64,000 nt of DNA from Actinomadura sp. NAK00032 (GTDB taxonomy: Bacteria; Actinomycetota; Actinomycetes; Streptosporangiales; Streptosporangiaceae): positions 5,642,001-5,706,000 of the forward strand of contig NZ_CP054932.1 in NCBI RefSeq assembly GCF_013364275.1, given 5' to 3'. The notes beneath the pieces are model-generated. The model was not told the origin of the DNA. It did no database searches and worked only from the letters and a program-made list of their open reading frames with translations. The position numbers were made by a program, and so were the translations under genes. This document shows, in pieces, positions 8,019 through 16,927 of the stretch. Positions within the stretch are counted from its first letter, which is position 1. Every line of letters begins with the position of its first letter.

Positions 8019-10583
8019 TTGTCGAGTCCCGAACAGGAGCCCAGATCCCACGGGCGCCCGCGCACGCGCCCGATCGGGCGGCGGATCGTCCTGCTCCTGG
8101 CGATCCCGCTGGTGTCGCTGGTGGCCCTGTGGACGTACTCGGCCGTCCCGGCGCTGAACGACGCGCTCCTGCGCAACCAGTACGCCGACAACCACGACCG
8201 GGTCGGCCAGCCCGCGAACCTCGCCATGCAGGCGGTGCAGGAGGAGCGCGCCGCCGCGGTCACCGCGCTGGCGGCGCCGTCCGCGGCCAGCGAGCGCAAG
8301 TTCCAGGCCGCGGTCGCCAAGACCGAGCGCGCGGTGGCCCTGTTCCGCAAGCTCGGGCTCTCGCCCGCGGCGACCGAGCACATGGCCGAGGGCGGCATCC
8401 AGCGCACCCGCGACGTCGGCAACCAGTTCGACCAGCTCGCCAGCATCCGGTCGCAGATCACCGCGCAGAACGTCACGGCGCTGGAGGCCATCAACGCCTA
8501 CAGCGACGCCTTCGACAAGACCGTCCGGCTGCTCACCACGCTCGTCACCATCGACGACGTCGACGTCTACCAGCAGACCAACGGCGTCCTCTACATGTAC
8601 TGGGCGCGCGACTTCATGCTGCGCGAGGACCTGCTGCTGACCGGCCTCGGCGGCGGCCGGCTGAAGGCCGGCGGCCGGGCCGCGTTCTCGGAGTGGGCGG
8701 GCGCCCGCGCCGAGCTGATCGAGCTCGGGCAGTCCGGGCTCAGCGGGTCGGTCGCCAAGACCATGAGCGGGCTGGTGAACTCCCCCGCCTACGGCGACTT
8801 CGTCGCGCTGGAGACCGCCATCGTCAAGCAGGGCCGCGCCCCGGCCCCGCAGCGGTGGCAGGCCACCGTCAGGGCGGCCGGGCAGCTGTGGCTCGGCACC
8901 ACCTACAAGGCCGGCCAGCAGCTCCAGCACGACGAGGTCGAGCCCGCCGGCGACCGGATCATGCTGCGGGTCTACCTCGCGGGCGGCGTCGGGCTGCTCG
9001 CCGTGATCGCGTCCATCGTGCTGTCGCTGCTGTTCGCCCGGCGGCACGCCGACGAGCTGCGGCGGCTGCAGCGGTCGGCGCAGGAGCTGGCGAACGAGCG
9101 GCTGCCCCGCGTCGTGGCGCGGCTGCGGCGCGGCGACCGGGTGGACCTGGACGCCGAGACGCCCCGCCCGGCCTCCGGGAGGACCCGCGAGGTCGCGCTG
9201 GTCAGCGAGGCGTTCGAGACCGTCCAGCGGCAGGCGATCAGGACCGCGATCGGCGAGGCGGAGCTGCGCGCCAGCATCAACCGGGTCTTCGTGAACCTGT
9301 CGTGGCGCAGCCAGTCGCTGCTGCACCGGCAGCTGCGGCTGCTGGACCAGATGGAGCGGCGCGCCTCCAGCCCCGAGGAGCTGGACGACCTGTTCCGCCT
9401 CGACCACCTCACCACCCGCATGCGGCGGCACGCCGAGGGCCTGGTCATCCTGTCCGGGTCGCCCACCGTGCGCGCCTGGGACCACCCCGTCGCCGCCGAG
9501 GACGTGGTGCGGGCCGCGATCGCCGAGGTCGAGGACTACACCCGCATCGAGGTGACCGGCGCGTCGTCGGCCGCGGTCAGCGGGGACGTCGTCGCCGACG
9601 TCATCCACCTGCTCGCCGAGCTGATCGAGAACGCCACCGCCTACTCCCCGCCGACCACCGAGGTCACCGTCAAGGTCGAGACCGTCGCCAACGGGCTCGC
9701 GGTGGAGGTCGTCGACCGCGGCATCGGCCTCGCCCCCGAGGAGCTGGACGCGCTCAACCAGCGGCTCGCCAGCGCCGTCGAGTTCGACCTCGTCGACACC
9801 GAGCGGCTCGGCCTGTTCGTCGTCGCGCGGCTCGCCGCCCGGCACGACATCCGGGTCTCGCTGCAGCCGTCGGCGTACGGGGGCACGACCGCGATCGTCC
9901 TCGTCCCGCACGCCCTGGTGGTGCTGGACGAGCAGTGGCAGCCGATCGGCGAGGGGACCGCCGCGGCGGCGCAGCCGGTCGGCGCGGGGGCGCCGCGGCT
10001 CGGCCGCCCGGTCCGCCGCGCGCTGCCCGGCCCGGCGGTCCCGCCGGCGCGCACGGCGCCCCCGGACGGGCCGCCCGCCCCGGTCGCCTTCAACACGCAG
10101 GTCTCCTTCGAGACGCCGCCGGAGTTCGCGCCGCCGCCCGCCGCCGGCGCGCCGGCCCCCTACGACGTGCGGGTCTCCTACGAGGCGCAGGTCTCGTACG
10201 ACGCGCAGGACTCCTATGACGCGCAGGGCTCCCACGAGGGGCCCTCCGCCGATTCGCCGGTGTCCTTCGACCCACCCGGGCAGGCCGATGGCCGGTCCCG
10301 GCCGCGGGAGGAGGATCCGGAACCGGCGGCGGTCGAGGACAGCGAGGTCACCGGGCGGCTCCCGCGCCGCGTCCGGCAGCGCAACCTCGCTCCTCAGCTG
10401 CGCAAACGCCCGCCGAACGGGCGGCCGAAGGCGGCCGCCCCGGCGGATGAGGACTTCGAGGAGCCGAGTCCGGAGCTCAGCCGCGATCTGATGGCCTCGC
10501 TACAGTCGGGATGGCTGCGCGGCAGGATCGCCGACGACGAACCGGGCGATCTGGAACCACGCGATGAATGGGGGGAATCATGA
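8019..10583 (+). CDS. cvnA: Conservon sensor-like histidine kinase CvnA
   Basis: An 854-residue membrane protein. A first membrane segment is near residues 22-45, then a helical extracytoplasmic domain of the nitrate-sensor type, a second membrane segment near 315-340, an HAMP-like linker and a HATPase domain with N-box ELIENATAYSPP and G1 box DRGIGL. The C-terminal 200 residues are Pro/Ala-rich and carry a degenerate hexapeptide repeat (SYDAQ-like, residues 719-742). Conservon kinases assemble with CvnB, C and D at the membrane. The TTG at 8019 is chosen because AGGAG lies 8 bases upstream and no in-frame ATG gives a better start. It ends in an ATGA overlap with cvnB. Confidence 0.92.
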   Translation: MSSPEQEPRSHGRPRTRPIGRRIVLLLAIPLVSLVALWTYSAVPALNDALLRNQYADNHDRVGQPANLAMQAVQEERAAAVTALAAPSAASERKFQAAVAKTERAVALFRKLGLSPAATEHMAEGGIQRTRDVGNQFDQLASIRSQITAQNVTALEAINAYSDAFDKTVRLLTTLVTIDDVDVYQQTNGVLYMYWARDFMLREDLLLTGLGGGRLKAGGRAAFSEWAGARAELIELGQSGLSGSVAKTMSGLVNSPAYGDFVALETAIVKQGRAPAPQRWQATVRAAGQLWLGTTYKAGQQLQHDEVEPAGDRIMLRVYLAGGVGLLAVIASIVLSLLFARRHADELRRLQRSAQELANERLPRVVARLRRGDRVDLDAETPRPASGRTREVALVSEAFETVQRQAIRTAIGEAELRASINRVFVNLSWRSQSLLHRQLRLLDQMERRASSPEELDDLFRLDHLTTRMRRHAEGLVILSGSPTVRAWDHPVAAEDVVRAAIAEVEDYTRIEVTGASSAAVSGDVVADVIHLLAELIENATAYSPPTTEVTVKVETVANGLAVEVVDRGIGLAPEELDALNQRLASAVEFDLVDTERLGLFVVARLAARHDIRVSLQPSAYGGTTAIVLVPHALVVLDEQWQPIGEGTAAAAQPVGAGAPRLGRPVRRALPGPAVPPARTAPPDGPPAPVAFNTQVSFETPPEFAPPPAAGAPAPYDVRVSYEAQVSYDAQDSYDAQGSHEGPSADSPVSFDPPGQADGRSRPREEDPEPAAVEDSEVTGRLPRRVRQRNLAPQLRKRPPNGRPKAAAPADEDFEEPSPELSRDLMASLQSGWLRGRIADDEPGDLEPRDEWGES
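10173..10244 (+). repeat. 18-bp tandem coding repeat in cvnA
   Basis: Four consecutive 18-base units encode VSYEAQ, VSYDAQ, DSYDAQ and the diverged GSHEGP. They lie in the disordered C-terminal tail of CvnA. Units 1-3 differ at only a few bases, so the array may be recent or slippage-prone. Confidence 0.75.
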
Positions 10584-11017
10584 CTCGGCAGGGCCATGCC
10601 ACCGGCGAGCTCGACTGGCTGCTGGAGGATCTGGTGCAACGGGTCGGCGAGGTCCGCCAGGCCGTGCTGCTGTCCCGCGACGGGCTGGTCATGGGCGCCT
10701 CGGGCGACGTCACCCGCAAGGACGCCGAGTTCCTCGCGGCGCTGTCGTCGGGCTTCCACAGCCTGGCCAACGGCGCCCGCGAGCACTTCCAGGCCAAGCA
10801 GGTGCGGCAGACCGTGGTGGAGCTGGACGACCGGCTGTTCTTCGTCATGCCGGCCGGGAACGGCAGCTGCCTGGCGGTGCTCAGCGACGCGGGCGGCAAC
10901 GCCGGGCTCGTCGCCTACGAGACCACGATGCTGATCAAGCGGGTGCGGCGGGCGCTGTCGGCGTCGCCGCGCGCCGAGGCCGAGGACGCGTCGGTACGGC
11001 CGGGTGCGTCGGGCTGA
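10580..11017 (+). CDS. cvnB: Conservon Roadblock/LC7 protein CvnB
   Basis: A 145-residue protein of the Roadblock/LC7 family: LDWLLEDLVQRVGEV, then AVLLSRDGLVMGASG, a central helix with the segment FHSLANGAREHF, and the closing strand CLAVLSDAGGNAGLVAYE. Such proteins bind small Ras-like GTPases; in conservons CvnB partners CvnD. The ATG at 10580 overlaps the cvnA stop by 4 bp and has GGGGGA just upstream, which favours it over an in-frame ATG 12 bases earlier. Ser/Ala-rich C-terminal tail. Confidence 0.93.
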   Translation: MTRQGHATGELDWLLEDLVQRVGEVRQAVLLSRDGLVMGASGDVTRKDAEFLAALSSGFHSLANGAREHFQAKQVRQTVVELDDRLFFVMPAGNGSCLAVLSDAGGNAGLVAYETTMLIKRVRRALSASPRAEAEDASVRPGASG

Positions 11018-11023
11018 GCGACC

Positions 11024-11401
11024 GTGGAGACGCCGAGAGAGCGCTGGATCGGCCGGGACGCCGGCCCGGTCGTCCGGCCGTACGCGGTGACCCGCGGGCG
11101 CACCCGCCCCCGCGGGCTCGTCGTCGACCTGGTGACGATCCTGGTCGCGACGGGCCGCACCCCGGGCGACCGGGTGTGGCTGTCCCGCGAGCAGCGGCGG
11201 CTGCTGGAGCTGTGCCGGCGGCCGTCGACGCCGGCCGACCTGGCCTCGGAGACCGACCTTCCGTTCCGGGTCGTGCAGATCCTGCTGGAGGACCTGCACC
11301 AGTACGGCCTGATCGAGGAGGTCCCGCAGGCGGCGGAACCGTCCGAACGCCCCGACCCCCGCATCCTGATGAGAGTGCTCGATGAACTTCGCCGCCTCTG
11401 A
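11024..11401 (+). CDS. cvnC: Conservon DUF742 protein CvnC
   Basis: A 125-residue DUF742 protein. It opens with VRPYAVTRGRTRP, continues through a Leu-rich central part (DLVTIL, REQRRLLELCRRP) and a winged-helix-like segment with VVQILLEDLHQYGLIE. DUF742 proteins occur almost only as the third gene of actinobacterial conservons. The start is GTG at 11024, 6 bp after cvnB. Its last 20 bp overlap the start of cvnD, so the two are probably translationally coupled. Confidence 0.92.
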   Translation: METPRERWIGRDAGPVVRPYAVTRGRTRPRGLVVDLVTILVATGRTPGDRVWLSREQRRLLELCRRPSTPADLASETDLPFRVVQILLEDLHQYGLIEEVPQAAEPSERPDPRILMRVLDELRRL

Positions 11402-11984
11402 CCCGTCCGCGACGCCGTACGCGACGGGCGACGACGTCCCCATGCACACGCTGAAGGTGCTGGTGGCCGGGGGCTTCGGCGTCGGCAAGACGACGCTGGT
11501 CGGCGCGGTGAGCGAGATCCGGCCGCTGCGCACCGAGGAGACCCTCACCGACGCCTCGATCGGGGTGGACGACCTCGGCGGCGTCGAGGGCAAGACCACC
11601 ACGACCGTCGCGATGGACTTCGGCCGGCTCACCTTCTCCGGCGGCGTCCGGCTGTACCTGTTCGGGACGCCCGGCCAGGAGCGGTTCTGGTTCATGTGGG
11701 ACCAGATCGCCTACGGCGCCGTCGGCGCGATCGTGCTGGTCGACACCCGCCGGCTGTCGTCGAGCTTCGCCTCCATCGACTTCTTCGAGCAGCGGGAGAT
11801 CCCGTTCGTGGTCGCCGCGAACCAGTTCGACGGCGCCCGCCGCTACGGGGTCGAGGAGATCCGCGACGCCCTCGACGTCGACCCGGAGGTGCCCGTGCTG
11901 ATGTGCGACGTGCGGAGCCGCGAGGTGGCCCGCGGCGTGCTGGTCGCCCTGGTGGAGCACGCGCTCCAGGCGGCGCAGCGCTGA
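11382..11984 (+). CDS. cvnD: Conservon Ras-like GTPase CvnD
   Basis: A 200-residue small GTPase. P-loop GGFGVGKTT is at residues 30-38, switch II is GTPGQERF (Thr-Pro replaces the usual Asp-xx of G3, typical of this family), and G4 is NQFD. In Streptomyces the conservon complex works like a membrane-bound eukaryotic-type G-protein system controlling development and metabolism. The start overlaps cvnC by 20 bp. Many conservons continue into a cytochrome P450 gene; here the next gene is a TetR gene on the opposite strand, so the operon ends at cvnD. Confidence 0.94.
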   Translation: MNFAASDPSATPYATGDDVPMHTLKVLVAGGFGVGKTTLVGAVSEIRPLRTEETLTDASIGVDDLGGVEGKTTTTVAMDFGRLTFSGGVRLYLFGTPGQERFWFMWDQIAYGAVGAIVLVDTRRLSSSFASIDFFEQREIPFVVAANQFDGARRYGVEEIRDALDVDPEVPVLMCDVRSREVARGVLVALVEHALQAAQR

Positions 11985-11993
11985 CCGCCGGCG

Positions 11994-12584
11994 CTAGCCG
12001 GAGACGGCCTCGGACGGCCGCATGCGGGCGACGATCAGCGACGCCAGCGCGGCGTAGGCGGCGGAGTCGTCCAGGCCGGTCTGCGCCTTGATCTCGCCGC
12101 GGTGGATGGACTCCATCACCTGGCCCGCGACGGCGCCGACGAACGCCGCGTCGGCGCCGGGCATCCGGCCGTCGGCCTCTCGGACGAGCCCCCGCACCCG
12201 GCGGACCGCGAACCCGGTGTTCTGCTTGTAGATCTCCCGCGCGGGCGCGAACGCGTCCAGGTCGGCGAAGAACGCGGGCGACGCCGGGGCCAGCTCCCGC
12301 GAGATCGCCCGCAGGTAGGCGCCGGCCCGCTCGCGCGGATCGGCGGCCGGGTCGAGCGCGGCCTCCACCCGCTCGGTCGCCCGCCGGAAGAACGCGCGCA
12401 CGACGGCCGCGATGATCTGCTCCCGGCTGGCCGCGACCGCGTACAGCGTGCTCTTGGAGCAGCGCAGCAGCGCGGCGAGGTCGGCGACGCTCAGCTCGGC
12501 GAACCCGCGGTCGAGGAAGACGTCCATGAGCCGCCCGATCAGCGCCTCCCGCCGCCGCGCCGCCCGGGTGACCCGCTCGTCCAT
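11994..12584 (-). CDS. TetR-family repressor, divergent from acyl-CoA dehydrogenase
   Basis: A 196-residue regulator. The N-terminal helix-turn-helix reads FLDRGFAELSVADLAALLRCSKSTLYAVAASREQI (residues about 24-58), standard TetR. The C-terminal ligand domain has the AetR/AcrR-like arrangement with FFADLDAFAPAREIY. The ATG at 12584 is used; the upstream in-frame extension runs through the operator region. It faces the acyl-CoA dehydrogenase gene across 85 bp that contains two operator-like palindromes, so it most likely represses that gene and itself, with an acyl-CoA or aromatic ligand as inducer (inference). Confidence 0.9.
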   Translation of the reverse strand: MDERVTRAARRREALIGRLMDVFLDRGFAELSVADLAALLRCSKSTLYAVAASREQIIAAVVRAFFRRATERVEAALDPAADPRERAGAYLRAISRELAPASPAFFADLDAFAPAREIYKQNTGFAVRRVRGLVREADGRMPGADAAFVGAVAGQVMESIHRGEIKAQTGLDDSAAYAALASLIVARMRPSEAVSG

Positions 12585-12593
12585 GCGGGAGAC

Positions 12594-12644
12594 GGTACCA
12601 AAGGCCGGTACCGAAACGGGTTCGCTGGTACCGGCCTTGGTACT
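12594..12644. promoter_or_regulatory. Paired TetR operator-like palindromes in a divergent promoter
   Basis: Two sites share the layout GGTACC-(6-7 bp)-GGTAC(C/T): 12594-12612 (centre AAAGGCC) and 12627-12644 (centre GGCCTT). The two sites are also inverted repeats of each other (12595-12612 against 12627-12643) around a 14-bp spacer. The position between the TetR start and the acyl-CoA dehydrogenase start fits a double TetR operator. Confidence 0.7.
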
Positions 12645-12669
12645 GTGGAGCGGCCGAAAGGAGTCGCCC

Positions 12670-13812
12670 ATGCCCGCCACCCGGCACCTGCCGAACCCCG
12701 AGTCCGCGGACCTGATCGCGCTGACCCGCGAGATCGCGGCCAAGGAGCTGGCCCCGCACGCCGCCGAGGCCGAGCGCACCGGGACGTTCCCCCGCGAGGT
12801 GTTCGCGACGCTGGGCCGGGCCGGGCTCCTCACGCTCCCCTACCCGGAGGAGTTCGGCGGCGGCGCCCAGCCGTACGAGGTCTACCTCCAGGTCCTGGAG
12901 GAGATCGGCGCGGTGTGGGCGAGCGTCGGCGTCGGCGTCAGCGTCCACGCCCTGTCCTGCTTCCCCCTGTTCGCCTACGGCACCGACGAGCAGCGCGCGG
13001 AGTGGCTGCCCGGCATGCTGTCCGGGGAGCGGCTCGGCGCGTACTGCCTCTCCGAGGCGCACGCCGGCTCCGACCCCGCCGCGATGCGCGCGAAGGCCGT
13101 CCGGGACGGCGACTCCTACGTCCTCAACGGCGCCAAGGCGTGGACGACCCACGGCGGCAAGGCCGACTTCTACACGGTCATGGCCCGCACCGCCGACACC
13201 GGCTCCCGCGGCATCTCCTGCTTCCACGTCCCCGCCGGCACCCCCGGCCTGGAGTTCGACGAGCCCGAGGACAAGATGGGCCTGATGGGCTCCACCACGG
13301 CGACCGTCCGGCTGGTGGACGCCCGCGTCCCGGCCGCGAACCTGATCGGCCACGAGGGCCAGGGCCTGTCCATCGCCCTCGCCGGCCTCGACGCGGGCCG
13401 CCTCGGCATCGCCGCCGTCGCCACGGGCCTGTCCCAGGGCGCCCTCGACACCGCCGTCGGCTACGCCAAGGAGCGCGAGGCGTTCGGCAAGGCGATCATC
13501 GACCACCAGGGCCTGGCGTTCGTCCTCGCCGACATGGCCGCCGCCGTCGAGTCGGCCCGCGCCACCTACCTGTCCGCCGCCCGCCTCAAGGACGCCGGCC
13601 TGCCCTACGGCCGCGAGGCGTCCATCGCCAAGCTGGTCGCCACCGACAACGCGATGAAGGTGACGACCGACGCCGTCCAGGTCCTCGGCGGCGCCGGCTA
13701 CACCCGCGACTTCCCGGTGGAGCGCTACATGCGCGAGGCCAAGGTCATGCAGATCTTCGAGGGCACCAACCAGATCCAGCGCCTGGTCATCTCCCGCCAC
13801 CTCGCCCGCTAG
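12670..13812 (+). CDS. Acyl-CoA dehydrogenase
   Basis: A 380-residue flavoprotein of full family length. It has the N-terminal helical domain, the FAD-contact strand AYCLSEAHAGSDP, the WTTHGG beta segment, GRLGIAAVATGLSQGALD, the REAFGKAI stretch and the C-terminal QVLGGAGYTRDFPVERYMRE with the catalytic-type Glu in IFEGTNQIQ. It oxidises an acyl-CoA to the 2,3-enoyl-CoA with electrons passing to ETF. AAGGAG lies 7 bases before the ATG at 12670. Its stop overlaps the boxB stop by 4 bp. The substrate could be an intermediate of ring degradation or a branched or short-chain acyl-CoA. Confidence 0.94.
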   Translation: MPATRHLPNPESADLIALTREIAAKELAPHAAEAERTGTFPREVFATLGRAGLLTLPYPEEFGGGAQPYEVYLQVLEEIGAVWASVGVGVSVHALSCFPLFAYGTDEQRAEWLPGMLSGERLGAYCLSEAHAGSDPAAMRAKAVRDGDSYVLNGAKAWTTHGGKADFYTVMARTADTGSRGISCFHVPAGTPGLEFDEPEDKMGLMGSTTATVRLVDARVPAANLIGHEGQGLSIALAGLDAGRLGIAAVATGLSQGALDTAVGYAKEREAFGKAIIDHQGLAFVLADMAAAVESARATYLSAARLKDAGLPYGREASIAKLVATDNAMKVTTDAVQVLGGAGYTRDFPVERYMREAKVMQIFEGTNQIQRLVISRHLAR

Positions 13813-15236
13813 AGGCGGACGTACTCGTACTCGAAGGGCTTGCCGTTGATGCCGTTGCGGGGCGGGGCGATCCAGGCGGCGATCTTGCCGCGCTCGTGGA
13901 CGGGGCGCATCAGCGAGCGGACGTGGGTCTTGTCGACCTCCGTCGGCAGCCAGGCGTCCTTGCGCCGCTCCCACTCCCCGGCCGGGATCACCTCGCCGTC
14001 CGGGGCGGCCTCGATGCCGGCGAACGCGCCGACCTTCCGGTTGAACGCGACGCTCGGCAGGTAGAGGCGCTGCGGGAGGCCCGCGTCGGCCAGGATGCGG
14101 TTCCACCGGTTGACGCCGCTCTGGCAGTCGGCGATGTACTCGCGGCGCAGGTCGGTGTTCAGGCCGGTGAGGGCGGCGACCTCGGTCTGCCCGACGGCGC
14201 CGTCCACCAGGGCGTCCACCAGGGCGGCGTCGTCGGTGAGGCGGTGGTCGTCCTTGCGGCGGCCCTCCATCCAGCGGCCCTTGAGCCCGGCGGTGTAGTA
14301 GTTGGCGACGTTGCTGGACGTCTCGGAGCCGAACAGGTCGAGCGAGACCGAGTAGTGGAAGTTCAGGTACTTCTGGACGACGTCGAGCGAGATCGCGCCG
14401 TGCGCGGTGACGTCGTCGGTGTCGTGCTCCTTCATCAGCTGGACGGTCCGCTCCACGACGCGGTCGATGCCCGTGGTGCCGACCATCATGTGGTGGGCCT
14501 CTTCCTTGAGCATGAACTCGCAGGTCCGCGACAGCGGGTCGAAGCCCGACTCCTTCAGCGTGCCGAGCTGGAACTTGCCGTCCCGGTCGGTGAAGTAGGT
14601 GAACATGAAGAACGACAGCCAGTCGGGCGTCTCCTCGTTGAAGGCGCCGAGGATGCGCGGCGACTCCTCGCTGCCGGAGTTGCGGTGCAGCAGCTCCTCG
14701 GCCTCCTCGCGGCCCTCGCGTCCGAAGTGGGCGTGCAGGAGGTAGACCATCGCCCACAGGTGGCGGCCCTCCTCGACGTTCACCTGGAACAGGTTGCGCA
14801 GGTCGTACAGGCTCGGCGCGGTCGCCCCGAGGTTGCGCTGCTGCTCCACGGACGCGGGCTCGGTGTCGCCCTGGATGACGATGAGGCGCTGCAGGTCCGC
14901 GCGGTACTCGCCGGGGACCTTCTGCCAGGCGGGTTCGCCCTTGTGCGCGCCGAAGCCGATGCGCCGGTCGCCGTCCCGCTCGGCGAGGAAGATGCCCCAG
15001 CGGTAGTCCTCCATGGCGACGTGCCCGAAGTGCGCCCAGCCCTCGCGGCCGACGTTGACGGCGGTCCGCAGGTAGACGTCCTGGGTGGGCAGGGCCGGGC
15101 CCATCGACTCCCACCAGTTCAGGAAGTCGGGCTGCCACGACTCCAGGGCCCGCTGCAGCCGCCGGTCCTCGCGCAGGCCGACGTTGTTGGGGATCTTCTC
15201 GCCGTAGTCGGCCGCGCTCGCCGTGTTCGTCGCCAT
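13809..15236 (-). CDS. boxB: Benzoyl-CoA 2,3-epoxidase, oxygenase subunit BoxB
   Basis: A 475-residue diiron oxygenase. It inserts one O2-derived oxygen into benzoyl-CoA to form 2,3-epoxybenzoyl-CoA, with electrons normally from BoxA. Diiron ligand helices are visible as VEEGRHLWAMVY (E-x-x-H) and KEEAHHMMVG (E-x-x-H); the segments LNWWESMGP, FGHVAMEDYRWGIF and NGINGKPFEYEYVRL are typical of BoxB. The ATG at 15236 is 3 bp after the boxC stop, so the two are one transcript. No boxA (FAD/ferredoxin reductase) lies in this window. Confidence 0.95.
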   Translation of the reverse strand: MATNTASAADYGEKIPNNVGLREDRRLQRALESWQPDFLNWWESMGPALPTQDVYLRTAVNVGREGWAHFGHVAMEDYRWGIFLAERDGDRRIGFGAHKGEPAWQKVPGEYRADLQRLIVIQGDTEPASVEQQRNLGATAPSLYDLRNLFQVNVEEGRHLWAMVYLLHAHFGREGREEAEELLHRNSGSEESPRILGAFNEETPDWLSFFMFTYFTDRDGKFQLGTLKESGFDPLSRTCEFMLKEEAHHMMVGTTGIDRVVERTVQLMKEHDTDDVTAHGAISLDVVQKYLNFHYSVSLDLFGSETSSNVANYYTAGLKGRWMEGRRKDDHRLTDDAALVDALVDGAVGQTEVAALTGLNTDLRREYIADCQSGVNRWNRILADAGLPQRLYLPSVAFNRKVGAFAGIEAAPDGEVIPAGEWERRKDAWLPTEVDKTHVRSLMRPVHERGKIAAWIAPPRNGINGKPFEYEYVRL

Positions 15237-15239
15237 GGG

Positions 15240-16883
15240 TCAGACTCGCTTTCGGTCGAAGTCGGCGCGCCGGCCGGTGCCGTAGCGGCGCAGCGCGCCG
15301 TCGGGGCCGGAGGCGTTCGGACGGGTGAAGATCCAGTTCTGCCAGGCGGTGAGCCGCCCGAAGATCTTGGTCTCCAGGGTCTCCGGGCCGGCGAAGCGGT
15401 AGTTGGCCTCCAGCCCGGTCAGCGCGTCCGGGCTGAAGCCGGCCCGCTCCTCGATCGCGATGCGGACCTCCTCGTCCCAGTCGAGGTCGTCGGGCGCGAA
15501 GGTGGCCAGGCCGAGGCGCTCGGCGTCGGCGGCCTCCAGCGGCTTGCCCGCCGCGTCGCGGACGGCGGCGAGGGTCGCGCCGTCGCCGAGGAGCCGGGTC
15601 TCCAGCCGGGTGAGGCCGTTGGCCATCGGCAGCGGGCCGAGGTTCATCGCGGCCACGGTGACCGCGGCCGGGTCTGCGTCCGGGTCGACGTCCTCGAAGA
15701 CGCCGTCGAGGTGGTAGGTGCGGTCGGCGGCGAGCGCGACCTCCAGCAGCGAGCCCGCGAAGCACGATCCCGGCTCGACCAGAGCGATGAGGCTGCGGCT
15801 GGTGACGTCGAGGCGCTTCAGGGTCCGCTTGAGGTAGAGGACGGTCTCGTTGGCGAGCCAGTCGCCGGCGTTGTCGAGCAGCAGCCGGTCGTGTGCCAGG
15901 ACGTGCTCGGCGGCGCCGGTCGTGCGGAGCACCCAGGTGCCGAGTTCGAGTTCGTTGGTGCGCAGGTCGAGGATCAGGTCGTCCAGCTCGCGGGTCATCG
16001 CGAGCGTCCAGAAGTCCGCCCGGTGGAAGCCGCCGTCCGGGGGCGCCTCCGGGCCGGCGATGGTGATCTCGGCGGTGCCCGCGTCGCGGTCGAGCGCCGC
16101 CGACACGTGCCGGTAGGCGATCGAGGTCGCGGTGCGCTCCTTGGCGAGCGGCGCCAGCGCGACGCCCTCGGCATCGGCGGGGCGGGACGAGCGCGCCGCC
16201 AGCTCCCGCGCGCGCTCGGCGACCGTCGCGTCCCACGCCGTGCGCGGTACTGCCTCGTCCACCAGCCGCCACGCCACCGCCTTCTTGCCGCCGAGGCCCT
16301 CGGCCTTGGTGGAGAAGTAGTCGGCCCGGTCGCGGCGGACGTGCCGCTTGTCCGCCACCCGGGTCAGGCCGCCGGTGCCGGGCAGGACGCCGAGCAGCGG
16401 CAGCTCCGGCAGCGACACCGCCGAGGACCGGTCGTCCACCAGCATGATGTGCTCGCAGGCGAGGGCCAGCTCGTAGCCGCCGCCGGACGCGGTGCCGTTG
16501 AGCGCCGCGAGGTAGGTCTGGCCGGAGTGCTCGGTCGCGTCCTCGATCCCGTTGCGGGTCTCGTTGGTGAACTTGCAGAAGTTCACCTTCCAGGAGTGCG
16601 GCGACGCGGCCAGCATCCGGATGTTGGCGCCCGCGCAGAAGACCTTCTCCTTGCCGCTGGTGATGACCACCGTGCGGACGCCGGGGTGCTCGAACCGGAG
16701 CCGCTGCACGGCGTCGTACAGCTCGATGTCCACGCCGAGGTCGTAGGAGTTGAGCTTCAGCTCGTAGCCGGGGACCAGGCCGCCCCGCTCGTCCACCGCC
16801 ATCGTGAGCGTGGCGACCGGCCCGTCGACGTCCAGGCGCCAGTGCCGGTAGCGGGCCGGGTCCGTCCGGAACTCGACGTGCAT
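15240..16883 (-). CDS. boxC: Benzoyl-CoA-dihydrodiol lyase BoxC
   Basis: A 547-residue crotonase-fold enzyme with two fused crotonase-like halves, the known BoxC architecture. It opens the epoxide ring product of BoxB hydrolytically to 3,4-dehydroadipyl-CoA semialdehyde and formate. The first half shows LNSYDLGVDIELYDA, the oxyanion segment SGKEKVFCAGANI and GTASGGGYELALACEH. The second half has VEPGSCFAGSLLEVALAADR and the Trp-rich end FGRLTAWQNWIFTRPNA. The ATG at 16883 has GGAGGAG 5 bases upstream. It leads a boxC-boxB pair and lies 126 bp downstream of the benzoate-CoA ligase gene on the same strand. Confidence 0.95.
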   Translation of the reverse strand: MHVEFRTDPARYRHWRLDVDGPVATLTMAVDERGGLVPGYELKLNSYDLGVDIELYDAVQRLRFEHPGVRTVVITSGKEKVFCAGANIRMLAASPHSWKVNFCKFTNETRNGIEDATEHSGQTYLAALNGTASGGGYELALACEHIMLVDDRSSAVSLPELPLLGVLPGTGGLTRVADKRHVRRDRADYFSTKAEGLGGKKAVAWRLVDEAVPRTAWDATVAERARELAARSSRPADAEGVALAPLAKERTATSIAYRHVSAALDRDAGTAEITIAGPEAPPDGGFHRADFWTLAMTRELDDLILDLRTNELELGTWVLRTTGAAEHVLAHDRLLLDNAGDWLANETVLYLKRTLKRLDVTSRSLIALVEPGSCFAGSLLEVALAADRTYHLDGVFEDVDPDADPAAVTVAAMNLGPLPMANGLTRLETRLLGDGATLAAVRDAAGKPLEAADAERLGLATFAPDDLDWDEEVRIAIEERAGFSPDALTGLEANYRFAGPETLETKIFGRLTAWQNWIFTRPNASGPDGALRRYGTGRRADFDRKRV

Positions 16884-16913
16884 GCGCGCTCCTCCGCTCT
16901 GTCCGTCCCTCTA

Positions 16914-16927
16914 TGTTCCACAGAACA
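16914..16927. promoter_or_regulatory. Palindromic site in the boxC leader, candidate operator
   Basis: TGTTCCACAGAACA has 5-bp inverted arms (TGTTC/GAACA) and lies 31 bp upstream of boxC. Its core GTTCCAC-x-GA recurs at 18762-18773 in the promoter region between the ligase and the PaaX-type regulator, which suggests one shared binding protein. Confidence 0.5.
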
